64,000 bases of DNA from Epiperipatus broadwayi (GCA_028023455.1 JAQFVV010000112.1:1178001-1242000), one strand, 5' to 3'. Counted from the first letter of the stretch, positions 12,500 through 24,794 are shown. A program made the numbers and translations. The notes: generated by a model not told the origin, from the sequence alone.

Positions 12500-12566
12500 G
12501 TGTATCAGTTGTATAAGATGGAGCAGATGACTAAAGAGAGCTTGAAAGTCTGGGTTCAAATCCCCT
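12500..12566 (+). repeat. tRNA-derived SINE with perfect B box
   Basis: GGGTTCAAATCCC at about 12550 is a perfect B box. Upstream, AAGATGGAGCAGATGACTAA is a weak A-box region, and GAGCTTGAAAGTCT sits between them. The same order with GAGCTTGAAAGTCTG is found on the minus strand at 40,710-40,775, so it is a repeated family. It lies 25-90 bp downstream of a hammerhead relic. Confidence 0.55.
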
Positions 12567-14381
12567 CAAATTATATTATTTTTTAAAGTATAAACACGTG
12601 GAATGTCAACATTTGTTTTGTTTTAAAATGTACTATACATTTTTTTTTTACTTCAAGTTGCAATGTGTGATCAGCACATTGATCTTTTTTTCCCCCTCTT
12701 GATTGCAAGAATGTGTACAAGACTTTTCTTTGGCTTTTGTAGTCTTGTCTCACAATTATTTTATGAAAAAATACTATAGTAAATAGATACATTAGAAAAA
12801 AAATTATAGAAAAGGATATGTCCGGAGGGAATAGAAAATACTTTGTCGAGAAATATTGATAGATCTGATAATGATAAAAAATTTATGCAAATGCAATTTT
12901 GTTAAACGTGTATTTTATTGCGAAGTTGGTTTATCACAAACAATAAAAATGATATATTACAATACTAATAACAAATATATAGTTAATTACTAGTCCCGTA
13001 ACACTAATTCTTTTAGCTAATTAACCTGAAATAGTAATACCTTCAGATGATCTACATTATTGCTCTAGGTTGATTGCTTTTGATACCTTCAAAAGACTAA
13101 GAGTTATCTTAAGCAGTTACTTCTTCTCTGCTTGATATCTTCTTAATCCCCTTTTATATTCTGAACTTGAGCTTAGATTGGATTCATAATTTTCTCTATT
13201 AATCATTGATTTATGATTGGCTTCTGGAATATAAAACTTGTTTCTACAGTCTAAAAATTTTTCCAGATAAGGTTTAGGAAATGACCTGCATCAAAAAACT
13301 TATTTAGTAAACCCTGTCATTATTAAAGGTGTTATTATTCCAATCGAATACATGTCATACAAATTAATAATATTTGTTCATCTTTTCTTTAGCTTTATAA
13401 ATAAGACTATATAATTAACAAACATTTATATTATAGTGTTTTCTATCACAGGGACTGGATATATGCTGTCGTAATTTACAAAATTTACAAAGGCTTTTCA
13501 TTAACACAAATTGATCTTTTAAGTAGGCCAATTATCATCTCTATTTCTAAAAATGATTCTTGATTTTTATATCTGGAGATACTGTTTTGTTACTTATTGG
13601 TTACAGATATCATTGACTTTTCATTATTTCAGTTGAAAGTACTTTGATGGGATTATTCATGGCTGTTGTTGGTATCCGTAGCTTATAGGCTGATATCTGT
13701 CAATTAAAATGGGGTCCGTGCACTTTCAAAAACAGTTGAAATACTGTCTGCATTTACACATTTTTTTCCTAATTACTAATAGCTTATTTTTTTATATAGT
13801 GCAGTGATTTTACCTGTTACCAGTGTTTTTTTTTTTTAATTGGCCCCTATTAAGCATATATCATCTTTGGTAACCTGAAGCTAGAATTAGTTTTCTCTGA
13901 TATTGTGTTAATTATAAGGAGAACAAAGGATAGATATAAATTTAAGTGTTGCTGTATAAGTAATTCAGATTGGGATTTTCCTATTACCCTTGAAGGAATT
14001 GGGTATTGATTCAGTATTATTAAAAATATTGTATATATTTAACATAGTTGTTTTGCTCACTGTTTGTTTAAAATGTTGAATAGCTCTAAACAATTAAGTG
14101 TGGTTCATGGTTTATTTTACAGGCCTGTGAGTTACAAATAATTTAGCCAATCTTGGTGGTTGTTTTCTCAGTATTTGGTACTTGGAACAAGCCTATTCAG
14201 CTCATTGTGAATATACATCAGTTTTTATTAAAATGTCTTTGCATTATTTGATTTAGTGTAAAACTTAGTAACTTGTGGTTGTTCATAAGATATTTTGTTT
14301 TACATTGCAAGCATACTTTCATTTGACAATTATAATATTTCTTGAATTAAAATACTAGTTTTCTACTTCATCTTTGAGTAG
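12567..14381. other. AT-rich DNA, nothing recognised
   Basis: No transposon ends, RNA gene or convincing exon. Scattered poly-T tracts. Confidence 0.5.
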
Positions 14382-14992
14382 TAAGTAATTTAAATTGCAC
14401 TTTATGCAAAAAAGTGAAGCTTGTCTAAAATATTATTAAAGAGTTATATGACTAAGTGCTTTCAGAGAACTTAAGTCTCCATATTCCTAGCCTACTTTAA
14501 TTTAAGTTTAGCGGTGATTTATGGAAAATTTATGCAAAGTTGTTATCTTTCATACAGACCATTTTCTGGAGATTGCAAAGCACAATTCTTTTCAGTTAAT
14601 TGCACTGTTGTCACTTGCAATAAAGCATGCCTCCTTAATCTTTCGTTTCATATCATTACGTTCAGTGCACAATGCCCTTGCCATAGTGGATTCGAACACC
14701 TGGCCTGTTGATTTTTGGTGCTCGAAGAATATGGATTTGTTTTCATTATTATTTATAGCTCTCCTGTATAAATAATGATGTTGAGATGTTCTTGTTGTAA
14801 TGCTGGCACGGTCTCTCCATAATATGCTGCTCCACATCCATTGGTTGGGCATGAAATCTTATAATCTGCTTGGGCTATTTGATCAGAAGGTATTTTGTCT
14901 TTTGTATTGTTTATCATTCTGTTTGTTGAAGGTGGGGTGTGGAATCCTAATTCGAAGGACTCGGCAAATATTTTAATAATATTTCCTAGCAA
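14382..14992 (-). pseudogene. Penelope-like element 3' part, left arm of inverted repeat
   Basis: Reading leftward, the frames encode the end of a Penelope-like polyprotein: a GIY-YIG-type segment with decayed ARAxITTR, then SQHHYLYRRAINNNENKSIF, then a C-terminal tail and an untranslated end near 14382. The arm is the reverse complement of 15067-15676, about 95% identical by eye, and starts at the centre of the palindrome. It is 5' truncated, with no reverse transcriptase, and carries frame damage in the endonuclease. Confidence 0.75.
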
Positions 14993-15676
14993 TTTCAAAC
15001 TAAGTTACAAACTGACACGATTAGAAACAATAAACCCAGAAATACTGCTACATTACATACCATCACTTGCTAGGAAATATTATAAAATATTTTCTGAGTC
15101 CTTCGAACTAGGATTCCACATCCCACCTTCAACAAACAGAATGATAAACAATACCAAAGACAAAATACCTTCTGATCAAATAGCCCAAGCAGTTTATAAG
15201 ATTTCATGCCCAACCAATGGATGTGGAGCAGCATATTATGGAGAGACTCGTGCCAGCATTACAACAAGAATATCTCAACATCATTATTTATACAGGAGAG
15301 CTATAAATAATAATGAAAACAAATCCATATTCTTCGAGTACCAAAAAACAACAGACCATGTGTTCGAACCCACTATGGCAAGGGCACTATGCACTGAACA
15401 TAATAATATGAAATGAAAGATTAAGGAGGCATGCTTTATTGCAAATGACAATTGTGCAATAAACCGAAAAGAATCGTGCTTTGCAATCTCCAGAAAATGG
15501 TTTGTATGAAAGATAACAACTTTGCATAAATTTTGCATAAATCACCACTAAACTTTAATTAAAGTAGGCTATGAATATGGAGACTTAAGTTCTCTGAAAG
15601 TGCTTAGCCATATAACTCTTTAATAATATTTTAGACAAGCTTCACTTTTTTGCGTAAAGCCAATTTAAATTACTTA
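14993..15676 (+). pseudogene. Penelope-like element, RT end plus GIY-YIG endonuclease, right arm
   Basis: From the centre of the palindrome the plus strand encodes the region after the RT domain (INPEILLHYIPSLARKYY), a linker (FELGFHIPPSTNRMINN), and a GIY-YIG endonuclease: VYKISC, NGCGAAYYGET, ITTRISQH. The Cys pair followed by His residues matches the zinc-binding arrangement of Penelope endonucleases. The frame stays open to 15416 and then stops, and untranslated sequence continues to 15676. The RT core is missing, so it is not autonomous. Bases 14993-15066 are single-copy and form the loop between the arms. Confidence 0.8.
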
Positions 15677-17177
15677 ATATCTCTTGAAATAATTTTCAAA
15701 ACTTGACCACCATACATTAAGCTTTCATCTAATATTTCATGGATGATCTTCATGTATCATTTCTAGAAAATTAATTCTTTTATTAGGACAGATAATAGCT
15801 CAATTACATTTGCCCATTTTAAAAAAATTATAATGCACATTCCATAAAGCCTTTGCACAGGTTATTGGGATAACCGGTAGGCCAACCTTGCCCAATCCGT
15901 TTTAGTAAAAGCTGATAATCTGTATCTTGTTTAGTTCTTATAGTATAAAATGGATCCCTGTCTGCCTAATATCCTCAGTCTTTTCTCTTTGTATGTAATG
16001 ACACTTTTTTGGGTTTACAAAAAATTGGAATTGTATTATTTCAATTTAATTTTGATTGGCAATGCTAAAGCAATGTCTGTCTACATCCAACCAACTTTGG
16101 AAACTGGGTATGTAATTCTTTTCTCATATATATATATTGTATCAAACTTGTTATATCTTCACTAAGTAGATGAGAATTCTATTTTCTTTTATGTCTTAGC
16201 TCCTCGTGTTGATGTTTTTTTAATTTTTGGAGCAACTTCTGTTTTATTTGTTATTAAGCTAGACCATTATTTTCTAGACATAAGAAGTCCACCTCCATGT
16301 TAAGATTCTTGTTAAATATGAAGTATTTGATCAATCTGATTATTTTTTGTTTTTCTGTTATGTACTGATTATTTTTCAGGTTTTTTTCCCTCTGTTTTTT
16401 ACAACTTTTTTATCTTTTGACATAGACAAGAATTTATTATTATTTCTAGAATTCTAATCTCTAACTACATAAATTTTTTTATTTGGCCACAACAAAAATA
16501 CTTTTATGTTGGTGTGCCTTTCTGATTTTCTCACTATGAGAGATCCTTTTGTTTGGAGTGAGGAATGGAAGTTTTGTGAACGATAGCTTGAAGTTTAGGT
16601 TTCTCTAGCAAGCTTTCTTGTTCTAAAACTTTCCAAATTGTATCTTGGAACATAGGATTAAGGTCTGCTGACAGTTGACTGATAGATTCAATTATAAATC
16701 ATATTCAACAAAAATTGTTCAAGGGTACCTATTCACTGAACAAGGTGTAGTCAGTTTATTAAATACATACTTTGTGATGCTTTTACCTGGCATTTATTCG
16801 GAAAATGTAGAAGAAAGTGATGAAGTAGGATTGAAATCGTTGTCTAATTTTTTATTCGCATTGATATGAGGAGAGTAGGTTAATTATTTTTATAACTGGC
16901 CTTGACAGAATACATTGGTGTTGCATTTCATCTGTTCTCTCACTGTAATACAAAGTACTTGTTGTCATTGTGATTTTTGTAAAATGACTGTTCAATGGAA
17001 TTATTAATATTAAATGTTGATGCTCAACTATCCAATAAGTGTCATTGTATTATAAAAATAAAATGTTAAATTGTTATTCTTGTATTGGTATATACATATC
17101 ATTATTGGTCTTTGTTCATGTATTTCAGGAATGTGTAATGAAATCAAAGTTTTAAATATAAATATATGCATATAAAG
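15677..17177. other. AT-rich DNA, nothing recognised
   Basis: Non-coding. Short open frames at 15950 and 16675 have no recognisable domain. Confidence 0.5.
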
Positions 17178-17340
17178 TAAATCACATCATTCTAGCGAAT
17201 GCTTAAAATTGACCAATAGAATATCAGCAATCTGTTGCCAAGCTGACACTTTCATTTATTATCTGGGTGTTGCTCTGACAATAGATTGCTGATTTTCTAT
17301 TGGCTAATTTTAAGTATTGGCTGGAGTGATATGATTTGCA
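17178..17340. mobile_element. Foldback MITE
   Basis: Two imperfect arms of about 70 bp (17178-17245 and 17275-17340) are inverted relative to each other and share CTTAAAATT, CCAATAGAA and ATCAGCAATCT. About 30 bp lies between them. Non-coding. Target duplication unclear. Confidence 0.6.
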
Positions 17341-17404
17341 TCTGATAACCAATTACGTAATTAAATTTACATATATATATAATTCAAAATTCACCTGACC
17401 TGAA

Positions 17405-17480
17405 ATTAGAAACTTAGATCGTGAGCATGAGATGCAGATATTTTAACTATTATGCCATAAGATGGTTCCCAAAACTAAGG
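17405..17480 (-). repeat. tRNA-like SINE relic
   Basis: On the minus strand an A-box-like TATGGCATAATAGTTAAAAT is followed about 35 bases on by a decayed B box (GATCTAAGTTTCTAATT). Old and mutated. Confidence 0.35.
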
Positions 17481-18230
17481 CAGTGCAGTATCAAGATTTA
17501 TATATAAAAAATATTGTGTCATCCTAACACTTGTTCACTTATAAGACATTTAATTAGGCCCTTTCCATTCTAGCCAAGGAATGATTTCTCATGCAAAAAG
17601 ATCAGCAATCAATGAATAAATTGTAGGATCTAGGTTTACTGCCATCAGATGTTCACTGATTATCACTCACTGTTCATCTTTTGACTTCTAAAGTGGAAAG
17701 ATATATAGTGCAATAAGTTTAGTTGTTTTGTTTAATTCAAACCTAACTCAAAAACTTTGCATTTGAAAATATACTTGTAAAATAATATAGGCGCTATTGC
17801 ACCTGAACGCAAAGCTACTTTATACTAAAACAAAATAAAATTATACTATTCTGCAAGCGCTTTCAAGAGACATGCTCTCTTCTTCATAGCTCTAAGTGAA
17901 TTAATTATAGAAAATATTTAGCATCTTGTTTTTATACAAATCCTGGAAAATCAGCCACAATGTAGTTACAATAAGTATGCTAAAATCCAATCGTGAACTA
18001 TATAGTTAATGATTCAAAAAACTATTGTTATACATTCGGATATTAACAGATGTTAATACATAGGTTTTTGTAAAACCTGATCTCTATATGATCATATTTA
18101 AGAAAACTTTATTATCTTTTCAAATTCTTGTTATTAAACTTTTTTTTTGAATAAGTTTCTAATTACCTTATACTATGTCTGTGCTAACCCAGCAATTAAA
18201 ATATTTTGCCATTAAAAAATATTTGGTAGT
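17481..18230. other. AT-rich DNA, nothing recognised
   Basis: No supported feature. Confidence 0.45.
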
Positions 18231-18745
18231 GTTCTATTAGATCATGTCGGCTGCTTTATGGCACTATTTATATGCAAAAGCACATAAATATGCAGTTTAC
18301 ATGGCCGTCACCTTCTAGGCCTATATATCTATGCACAAAAGCACAGAAAAGATGCTGTTTATCGGCGGACAACCCAGTTTAGTGTTTCACACTTTATCTC
18401 AATGTTTGCTACAATATTGGGTGAGGGTGTCTGGACTTCAGCCTGCCACAACTCTTCAAATATGCATGTCAAAGGAATTGGATTACAAATCATCTGATCT
18501 ACTATTACCTCCTAACAATTGTTAACCCATTGCCATGCTTCCCTACTCAATGTGGAACCTTCAAAAATTTCGGGTGGGATATATCCAAGCAAGATTTCAA
18601 CCAGCTTACACGAAGAGTCACATTTGCACAAGAAGACTTCCACGAAAAATCAAATGGCTGACAGATCGAAATCGGGGCAACTGCTGTCCACAGAAGCTGG
18701 CATGCATGGGGAATTACTTAATTCTACTCTAATAGAATTTTTGCA
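18231..18745. other. GC- and CpG-richer unidentified segment
   Basis: Composition differs from its surroundings: more CpG, balanced bases, and three overlapping short open frames on the plus strand (18331, 18519, 18535), none with a recognised domain. It ends in TTCTACTCTAATAGAATTTT, which is repeated with changes at about 19297. Probably a fragment of an unidentified transposon. Confidence 0.4.
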
Positions 18746-19660
18746 ATAAAGTAGGTCAATTGATAAAGTTTTAATTCTTGCGGATGTGAAAAGGCATACC
18801 ATCTGCCCTACATTGCAGGACTAAGATGAAATTTTTGGCCATTTGTAGTTAAAGCTTTTTAAATTTTTGGTAGCTTAAAATTGTTTTCAACTAAATTACA
18901 GGAATTGATTAAGGAAATCAGTGAATTACGTTAAGCCTTTGGAAAAAAAGAAATTGTCCAAAAGAATACATTTATTGATCTTTAAAATAAAAAAAACCCG
19001 ATCGAGTTGGAAATTAGTAATCGTTCTTAATAGGTGTTCCATTAATATCCGTACACATATTCTTTCAAAGATAGCTATTGTAATAAATAAATCAATAAAT
19101 AAATAATTATTTTTCTTTTTCAAAAATGACCAGAAAAAGTAAAAGTCAGTTCAGTAATTAAATCATTATCAGCATTTTTTTGCCACCACTATGTAGTTAG
19201 TTATGTCTCAAGCAGTTTTAGTAGATTTGGTAAAGTTTGCGGGAAGGGAGGGGGAGAGGATGGTTTTGCCAGCCAGCACTGGCGAACACAGAGAATTCTA
19301 CTATAATAGAATATTTGCAATAACGTAATTTCATGTTTAAAGAGGTTTATTTAAACTTTATTGTATCAATATTTCATTCTCTGTGGTCAAGTTGCAATCT
19401 TTATGTGTCCATATATATTCAATGGACCATTAGTAAGAGTGGATTTCCATTCTTGCTATTAAAAGGTGAGGAGATTGCCTTGATAGCACTGAGAAATATT
19501 GCCTTGATAGCAGTGAGAAATATTGATTACTATCTTTTTTGTGAATGTTTAGGTGGTTACTGGTTGGTTTCTAATTGAATAATGTATGTTTACATAAAAT
19601 TGTTCCAGTAAATGTTATTAAGGAAATTAATGAATTAGGTTTAACCCATATAATTATTAT
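18715..19660 (+). repeat. Two diverged direct copies of an unidentified repeat
   Basis: TTCTACTCTAATAGAATTTT then GCAATAAAG (18721) recurs as TTCTACTATAATAGAATATT then GCAATAACG (19297). A following phrase ATTAAGGAAATCAGTGAATT (18908) recurs as ATTAAGGAAATTAATGAATT (19617). Spacing is about 576-709 bp, so inserts differ between copies. No coding. Confidence 0.45.
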
Positions 19661-19879
19661 TTTTTCACATAGAACGGGGTGGACCCGGTAACATTATATT
19701 TGTGTGTTTTTGCATAGCAACAATGCCATCAAGCGGCTGACACGATCTATTAGAACGTACCAAAAATTCCTATTGCAATTTTTTTATTACCTACAGAAGT
19801 ATGTTAACAACTGCTTCGAAATTTAACAAAATTTTATCAACAAAATATCACCCTAATTTCTAGATCCAACCTTGAATTC

Positions 19880-19929
19880 AAAGTCCTTACTGATGAAAGC
19901 CATACGCTAGAAATTAGTTTGGGGATTTT
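19880..19929 (+). ncRNA. Hammerhead ribozyme motif (dispersed copy)
   Basis: Stem I pairs AAAGTCCTTA (19880-19889) with TGGGGATTTT (19920-19929) over ten positions, including G-U pairs. CTGATGA (19890-19896) is canonical. Stem II is AGC/GCT with loop CATAC, closed by an A-A mismatch. GAAA is intact at 19910-19913. Stem III is A-T, T-G, T-A with no loop (ATTAGT), and the cleavage-position base is T19919. All conserved core bases are present. The A-A closing mismatch and three-base-pair stem III are weaknesses shared with the tandem array family. Confidence 0.6.
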
Positions 19930-20188
19930 ATATAACAAATAAAACACCATTGGTCTGAAATTCCGGGTTCCAGGGTTTATTTGGATTTGGGAATTGTTTA
20001 AATTATAAAAGTAAATTTTTTATCCCCTCATTGTAAATAAATTCTGCTAAAAATGTAAATATTAATTTTATTATCTATAGTTTATATGTAAATAATTTCA
20101 GTGCACTGTGCAAATTTATTTTATTAATATTAATACACTGAAGCTCTGATATCCAGTATATTTATTCCAAACCTCTTATCATATATAG

Positions 20189-20649
20189 CAGGGGTGTCCA
20201 ACAAATCGATCGTGATCCACCAGTCAATCGCAAAGCCATTTTTGGTCGATCGCGAGGCCAACCTGGCAAGAGCTGTCGGGTAACGAGTGAAACAAATTAA
20301 GTCAAGATTTTTAAGTTTTTTTGTTATTTTTGTTCTAAATTTTTTTCCAATTCTAGATAGGTGAAGTCCACTAAGCCGTATCATTATTCAAAATAATATT
20401 TTTAATCTTGATTTAATGTAGCTAATTTTAATTAATAAATATTGTTAATAATTACTCATGTTGCTTTAATTCCCCTGGATATGAGTTTTTTGGCTCATTA
20501 AATAATTATTTTTTACTAGGTAGATATATAAAAATAGTATGTATTTCACACCTCCCTCAACTTAGACTACGCTTATGACAACAAGTCGATTGCAACACAT
20601 TTTTAAAGTAAAAAGTCGATCTTACGACCACAAAAGTTGGCCATCCCTG
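20189..20649. mobile_element. hAT-type MITE
   Basis: The left end is CAGGGGTGTCCAAC and the right end GTTGGCCATCCCTG, imperfect inverted repeats of the hAT type. The flanks ATATATAG (20181-20188) and GTATATAG (20650-20657) match at seven of eight positions. A subterminal ATCGATCG/GGTCGATCGCG sequence is mirrored near the right end as AAAAGTCGATCTTACGACC. The minus-strand open frame across the left half has no transposase motif. Confidence 0.85.
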
Positions 20650-20657
20650 GTATATAG

Positions 20658-21950
20658 TGAATAATAGTTTACACTTTATTTATATACTTTGTTTACAATA
20701 CTGTTTTTTTATTTTTAGGTATCTAGTACTATTCAGAATACAAACATAAATATCTCAGATGCTTTTTTACACTTATAATATAAATAAATAAATAAACTTT
20801 ATAGTATAAATAAAATTTAAAAAAATGTAGTAGTTATTAATAATAAATAATAAGAGAATGCACATCTAAATATATATTTACTTTGTCGTTTTTCTAATTC
20901 ACAAGTACTCAAAAAAATAGTAAAAAAACTTCATGTGACATTTTTATTCATTTTAATAAAATAGATAGTACTTTGATATTTTTTAGCTATTGATGTATCA
21001 GACAATCCAGTTTCATTGTAATTAAGGACCTGCTTTGCACAATATTTTTTTTCTTTGATAACTTTTTTTCCCCCCTATGGGAACATAATATCAGCCTTAT
21101 TCTCATGCAGACATGGCTTCTTCTGTTGGTTCGATGATTTTTAAGTCTGTATCAACTTCAGAATTTACTTGCAGTCACCCATTTCAGATTGTTGGTAAAC
21201 TTTAACCATTCTGATGCAATACAAGAATGTTTCAAAAATGTTGTATCAGTTTATTTTTTTCTGTCACTACCAAATTGGCAACTTTCATTACTTAAAGAAA
21301 ATGCTGTATAAATTCTCTTAAATTTTGTAGCTTTCTAAAGTCCTGCTTAGAAAATATTATACAGATTATTCTACCATATTAAACTTTTGGAAAGGAAAAA
21401 AGAGGGAGGAAAAATACATGTGTTTTCAGTATAATCCAAATTTAAACCTGCTTGATAAACCGGATTGGAAAAGTCTAAATTGTAATGTTTAGAACTTGGA
21501 TTTAGTGTGGGTGCTGCAAGATGGAAAAAAATGGCTGTTATCATATCACAAATGGTATAGTCTCATAAAATTTATTAAGATTTTAATGTTTTTAAGTTTT
21601 ATCTTGGATAGTGTATAATTGAAGTAGCCATATAACTACAACATATTGTGGATTCACTGTATATAATTTTAAAATGCAAAATCGGCTTATTTTTATATCC
21701 ATATGAGCATTTTTTTATATCCATAATTAAAACAAATAGAACAAATTTATTTTTTCTGATTAACCTCTTTTTTTTTTTTTTTAATTTCTTGTTTAAAAAG
21801 CAAGTGAGCTTTTTGTCTATTAATTCACTGTAATTACAGTATATTGAATATCAGACTGAAAAACATTCTTTCTTCTTCAACTATTTGTTTTCTGTATACT
21901 TAATAGGTGAATATATTCTTTTTTTTTATTTTATGTAATTATAGTATTCC
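20658..21950. other. AT-rich DNA, nothing recognised
   Basis: Homopolymer runs and AT-rich low-complexity sequence; no supported feature. Confidence 0.5.
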
Positions 21951-22005
21951 TTATCATCATCATCATCATTTTTCAACCATTTTCGATCCACTGCAGGATA
22001 ATCTC
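21951..22005 (-). repeat. LINE 3' tail with (ATG)n repeat
   Basis: On the minus strand ATCCTGCAGTGGATCG is followed by a short spacer and (ATG)n/(TGA)n. It matches the end of the LINE relic at 29,868-30,040 (CTTGCAATGGATTGA then GATGA repeats), the typical 3' terminus of RTE-like LINEs, which end in a short tandem repeat. Confidence 0.5.
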
Positions 22006-22939
22006 TCTATCTTATTTATTTATTTAGAGATAGTTACTGAATTTTTATTTAATTTTTTTTTTTAATTGTCTTTTGTAAAAGATTAAAGATTATATTAAAA
22101 ATTTTATTTAGATAATAAAAGTTTCTGAATAATAGTTTTTCAGATTAATGATAACTGTAGGGCTACTATCTGGTATTTATTAATTACTCAAGCTTTTAAT
22201 AGATGACGCTGTTGTAGTAAGAATACCAGAAATTTATTCAAAATGTTTGAGTTGAAAACAAAGATCAGTAGTAAAAAGAATAAGTTCAGTACATCATACA
22301 GCAGATTGAAAACAAAATCATTCATAATGTCGATAATAATATCAGAACAAGATGCAGATATCTAAACTTAATTCAATTTCATGGAAGATTTTTCCAGAAA
22401 CAGTACTGTTCTTATCACAGCTTGTGTGAGAATTGATAAAGAGCAATTGCATCTTGTGTGATTTATCACAAGGACAGAAAAATGAGCTTGATATTTAAAG
22501 ATTTCTGGCTAAGAAGCTCAATATTATTTAATTGTTCAAAGGACACATGATCTCCTGAGCAACTTATTTGATTATTTTAATTATAGAAAAGCAATTGTGC
22601 AGAAATGCATGGATTTTTCATATTGGTTGCTGCATCTGCTGATACGCTCTTTATTTTTTAAGTAATGCCTTGTAAATTATTTCACTGTATTTTTTTTTTT
22701 TTTAGCAATAATAATTCATTCTATTGATTCTATTCTAGAAAGTCATATGAGCAATTAGTAACACCTAATGGTAGCATCATATTGATATTGACTGCCTAGT
22801 TTCTAATTATTTGCCATCTTCAATGAGGAGAATAATTGCAAATTACAATCTAGCCATAATCTTTATATTATGTAGCCAATAGCATGAAATTCAAAAAACA
22901 TCCCAAGATTTGAAAAGTGAAAGATGATGGCTAGGTATT
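22006..22939. other. AT-rich DNA with a diverged repeat fragment
   Basis: TTAATTACTCAAGCTTTTAA then TAGATGACGCTG (about 22178) recurs as TTGATTACTTAAGCTTATAA then TAGATGACTATGG (about 23024). This marks a dispersed repeat that accompanies the hammerhead relic at 22,960. Otherwise nothing recognised. Confidence 0.4.
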
Positions 22940-23090
22940 AAATGCAATCGTGCTTTTTATTGAAGACCACCAATAACTAGAAACTAGTCTGGCAATGTGG
23001 ATATAATAGTACTATTTAATGTCCATTGATTACTTAAGCTTATAATAGATGACTATGGAGGAGTGTAAATAGAACTGCTATTTCTAAAAG
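22940..23090 (+). repeat. Dispersed repeat with decayed hammerhead core
   Basis: At 22960-22989 the order is TTGAAGA (expected CUGANGA), a decayed stem II, GAAA (22980-22983), a perfectly palindromic stem III ACTAGT, and C at the cleavage position. The proximal stem I pairs only weakly. Downstream is the sequence shared with 22,160-22,230. Same family as 19,880 and 32,203; probably inactive. Confidence 0.45.
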
Positions 23091-24599
23091 CACATATTGA
23101 ATGTAAACAATGAAAGTCATGTGATGTTTCTATTCGTAATTGTTCTTTTGCTATTCTAGGGCAATTATACCGAAGAGGACATCAGATCTGCATGAGCTTT
23201 ATTTGTTTCATACATTTTCCCCACATAGATGTATAATCATCATCATGGTATCACTTGCTACATAAGAATTGATGGCACAAAAAGGAATATCTCTGAAGAT
23301 TAGTGACATGTTACTGCATTTGAATAATTGATTTTGCTTTCAATCAGTCATGTGCAATTAGGTTTGCTTTCACTTGGTTGCCATCTTTGTTTTCATTTTT
23401 GTTACCATCTGCATAAAAACAAAGGCAATATTTTAAAGATAAAGAGTAACTATTTTGATGTGTAGAGACACATGTCATCAAAGTTTGTATGTAGACTGAA
23501 ATTTATCTGAATTTTTCAGTTTCGAAAGAAATCTTAATGGATTTGTATATTGTTTTTAGTTCACTATATGTTGTTATGAATCTATATTTTATTAAATATT
23601 GCTTGCATTTTCACACCAAGTGCAGGTGAAACTTTTAGGTTTAATTTTTTTTTTTTTATGTAGTTGTGGATTTTCTGAGCAAATGTATTGTTTTTAATAA
23701 TAAAGATGCAGGAATATTTTAATTTGGTCAGATAAAGTATCAATGTATTGACCATACAAAAAAATGCATGATTGTAATTTGGTGCAATCTTCCCATTAGT
23801 GAGAAATGTGTTATAGTTATGGGTATGAAGCCCATGGTTTACTTTTATATTAAGTTGAGGAAATAATATAACAGAAACTATTAAAATTTGATTACAAATC
23901 TGTAAGATCTAAAGCCTGCCCGCAAGATTGTTTTATGAAATGAATTTAATAAAATGTCATTGTAAGTAACATTAGAAGAACCTTTCAGACAGCAGTAGCA
24001 CCTACAGTTTGGATTTGAACTCAGGTTGGATGAAATCTGAACATTTTTTATCACAGGATTTTCCTCCCTGATTAGTCAAATCTAGTTAACTATTAATTAT
24101 TGGTCATTAAATAGGTATTAAGCTTCTCATGCTGTCTTCGTAGCAGTTCCATGAGGGGTTACTAAAGAAGCCATTTCTCTGTCAAAAGCTATTTTAAGGC
24201 TGCTTCATTTACTTCTAACTAAACCACTAAACATCATATGACCACCATTTAGTAGTAGTAGTAGTATTCAATTTTTTTTTTTAGTGGATAAAAAATTGGG
24301 ATGAACTTAAAAAGTTGGTAACTTTCTGTTAAAGGTGAATTGAATAATTTGGAAACATGTTAAGACATTCATAGTGCTTTTGTTTTGCCTGTGACCAGGA
24401 TTTGAATATGAGCTGAATAAAGCTGAATTTTTTTTAAAACGGACTTGGGATATTTCATTTAGATATCTCAACTATGTATTGGTAAATGGTTATCTAGAAG
24501 TTCAAACTAGATTGGAAAATTGATCAACCCCTTATCAGCTGCCAATTGACACGCTTTATGAATTTATCATTTTCTTTATTGTTCTTCTGGGGATGACAG
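23091..24599. other. AT-rich DNA, few weak signals
   Basis: A minus-strand B-box-like GAGTTCAAATCC (about 24014-24025) has no partner A box. (GTA)n near 24252. No gene. Confidence 0.45.
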
Positions 24600-24635
24600 T
24601 TGGAAAGGCTTTGACCTTGCAATGGACTACCTTTA
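24600..24635 (+). repeat. LINE 3' tail fragment
   Basis: TTGGAAAGGCTTTGACCTTG then CAATGGACTAC aligns with the C-terminal coding end of the LINE relic at 29,970-30,010. Very short remnant. Confidence 0.35.
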
Positions 24636-24709
24636 CATATGAGAATTTTATATTAAGAATTACTTTTAATCCACTTGTTTATGTAATTAGATAATATAGA
24701 GGTTTATTT

Positions 24710-24794
24710 TAGAAAAGTTATTTAAAAAAAAAAAAATATTAGCATATATTCATTAGAATATGCTAATATTTTTTTTTTTTAAATAACTTTTCTA
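24710..24794. repeat. Long near-perfect hairpin
   Basis: The arms (about 24710-24747 and 24758-24794) start TAGAAAAGTTATTT, run through a 12-13 base A or T tract and end TATTAGCATAT, with a ten-base loop. Pairing is almost complete. AT-rich; it could be a tiny foldback MITE. No coding. Confidence 0.7.

Larger units (their letters stand above)
14382..15676. repeat. 611-bp-arm inverted repeat of Penelope sequence
   Basis: The arms 14382-14992 and 15067-15676 are reverse complements separated by 74 bp. The two partial Penelope copies are joined head to head at their truncated 5' ends, so each reads outward. A transcript across the centre would fold into a very long hairpin. Head-to-head and tandem partial copies are common for Penelope elements. 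Confidence 0.85.

Noticed and set aside
20130-20384. Minus-strand 84-codon frame as transposase
   Set aside because: It crosses the MITE boundary and flank and shows no hAT or BED motif.
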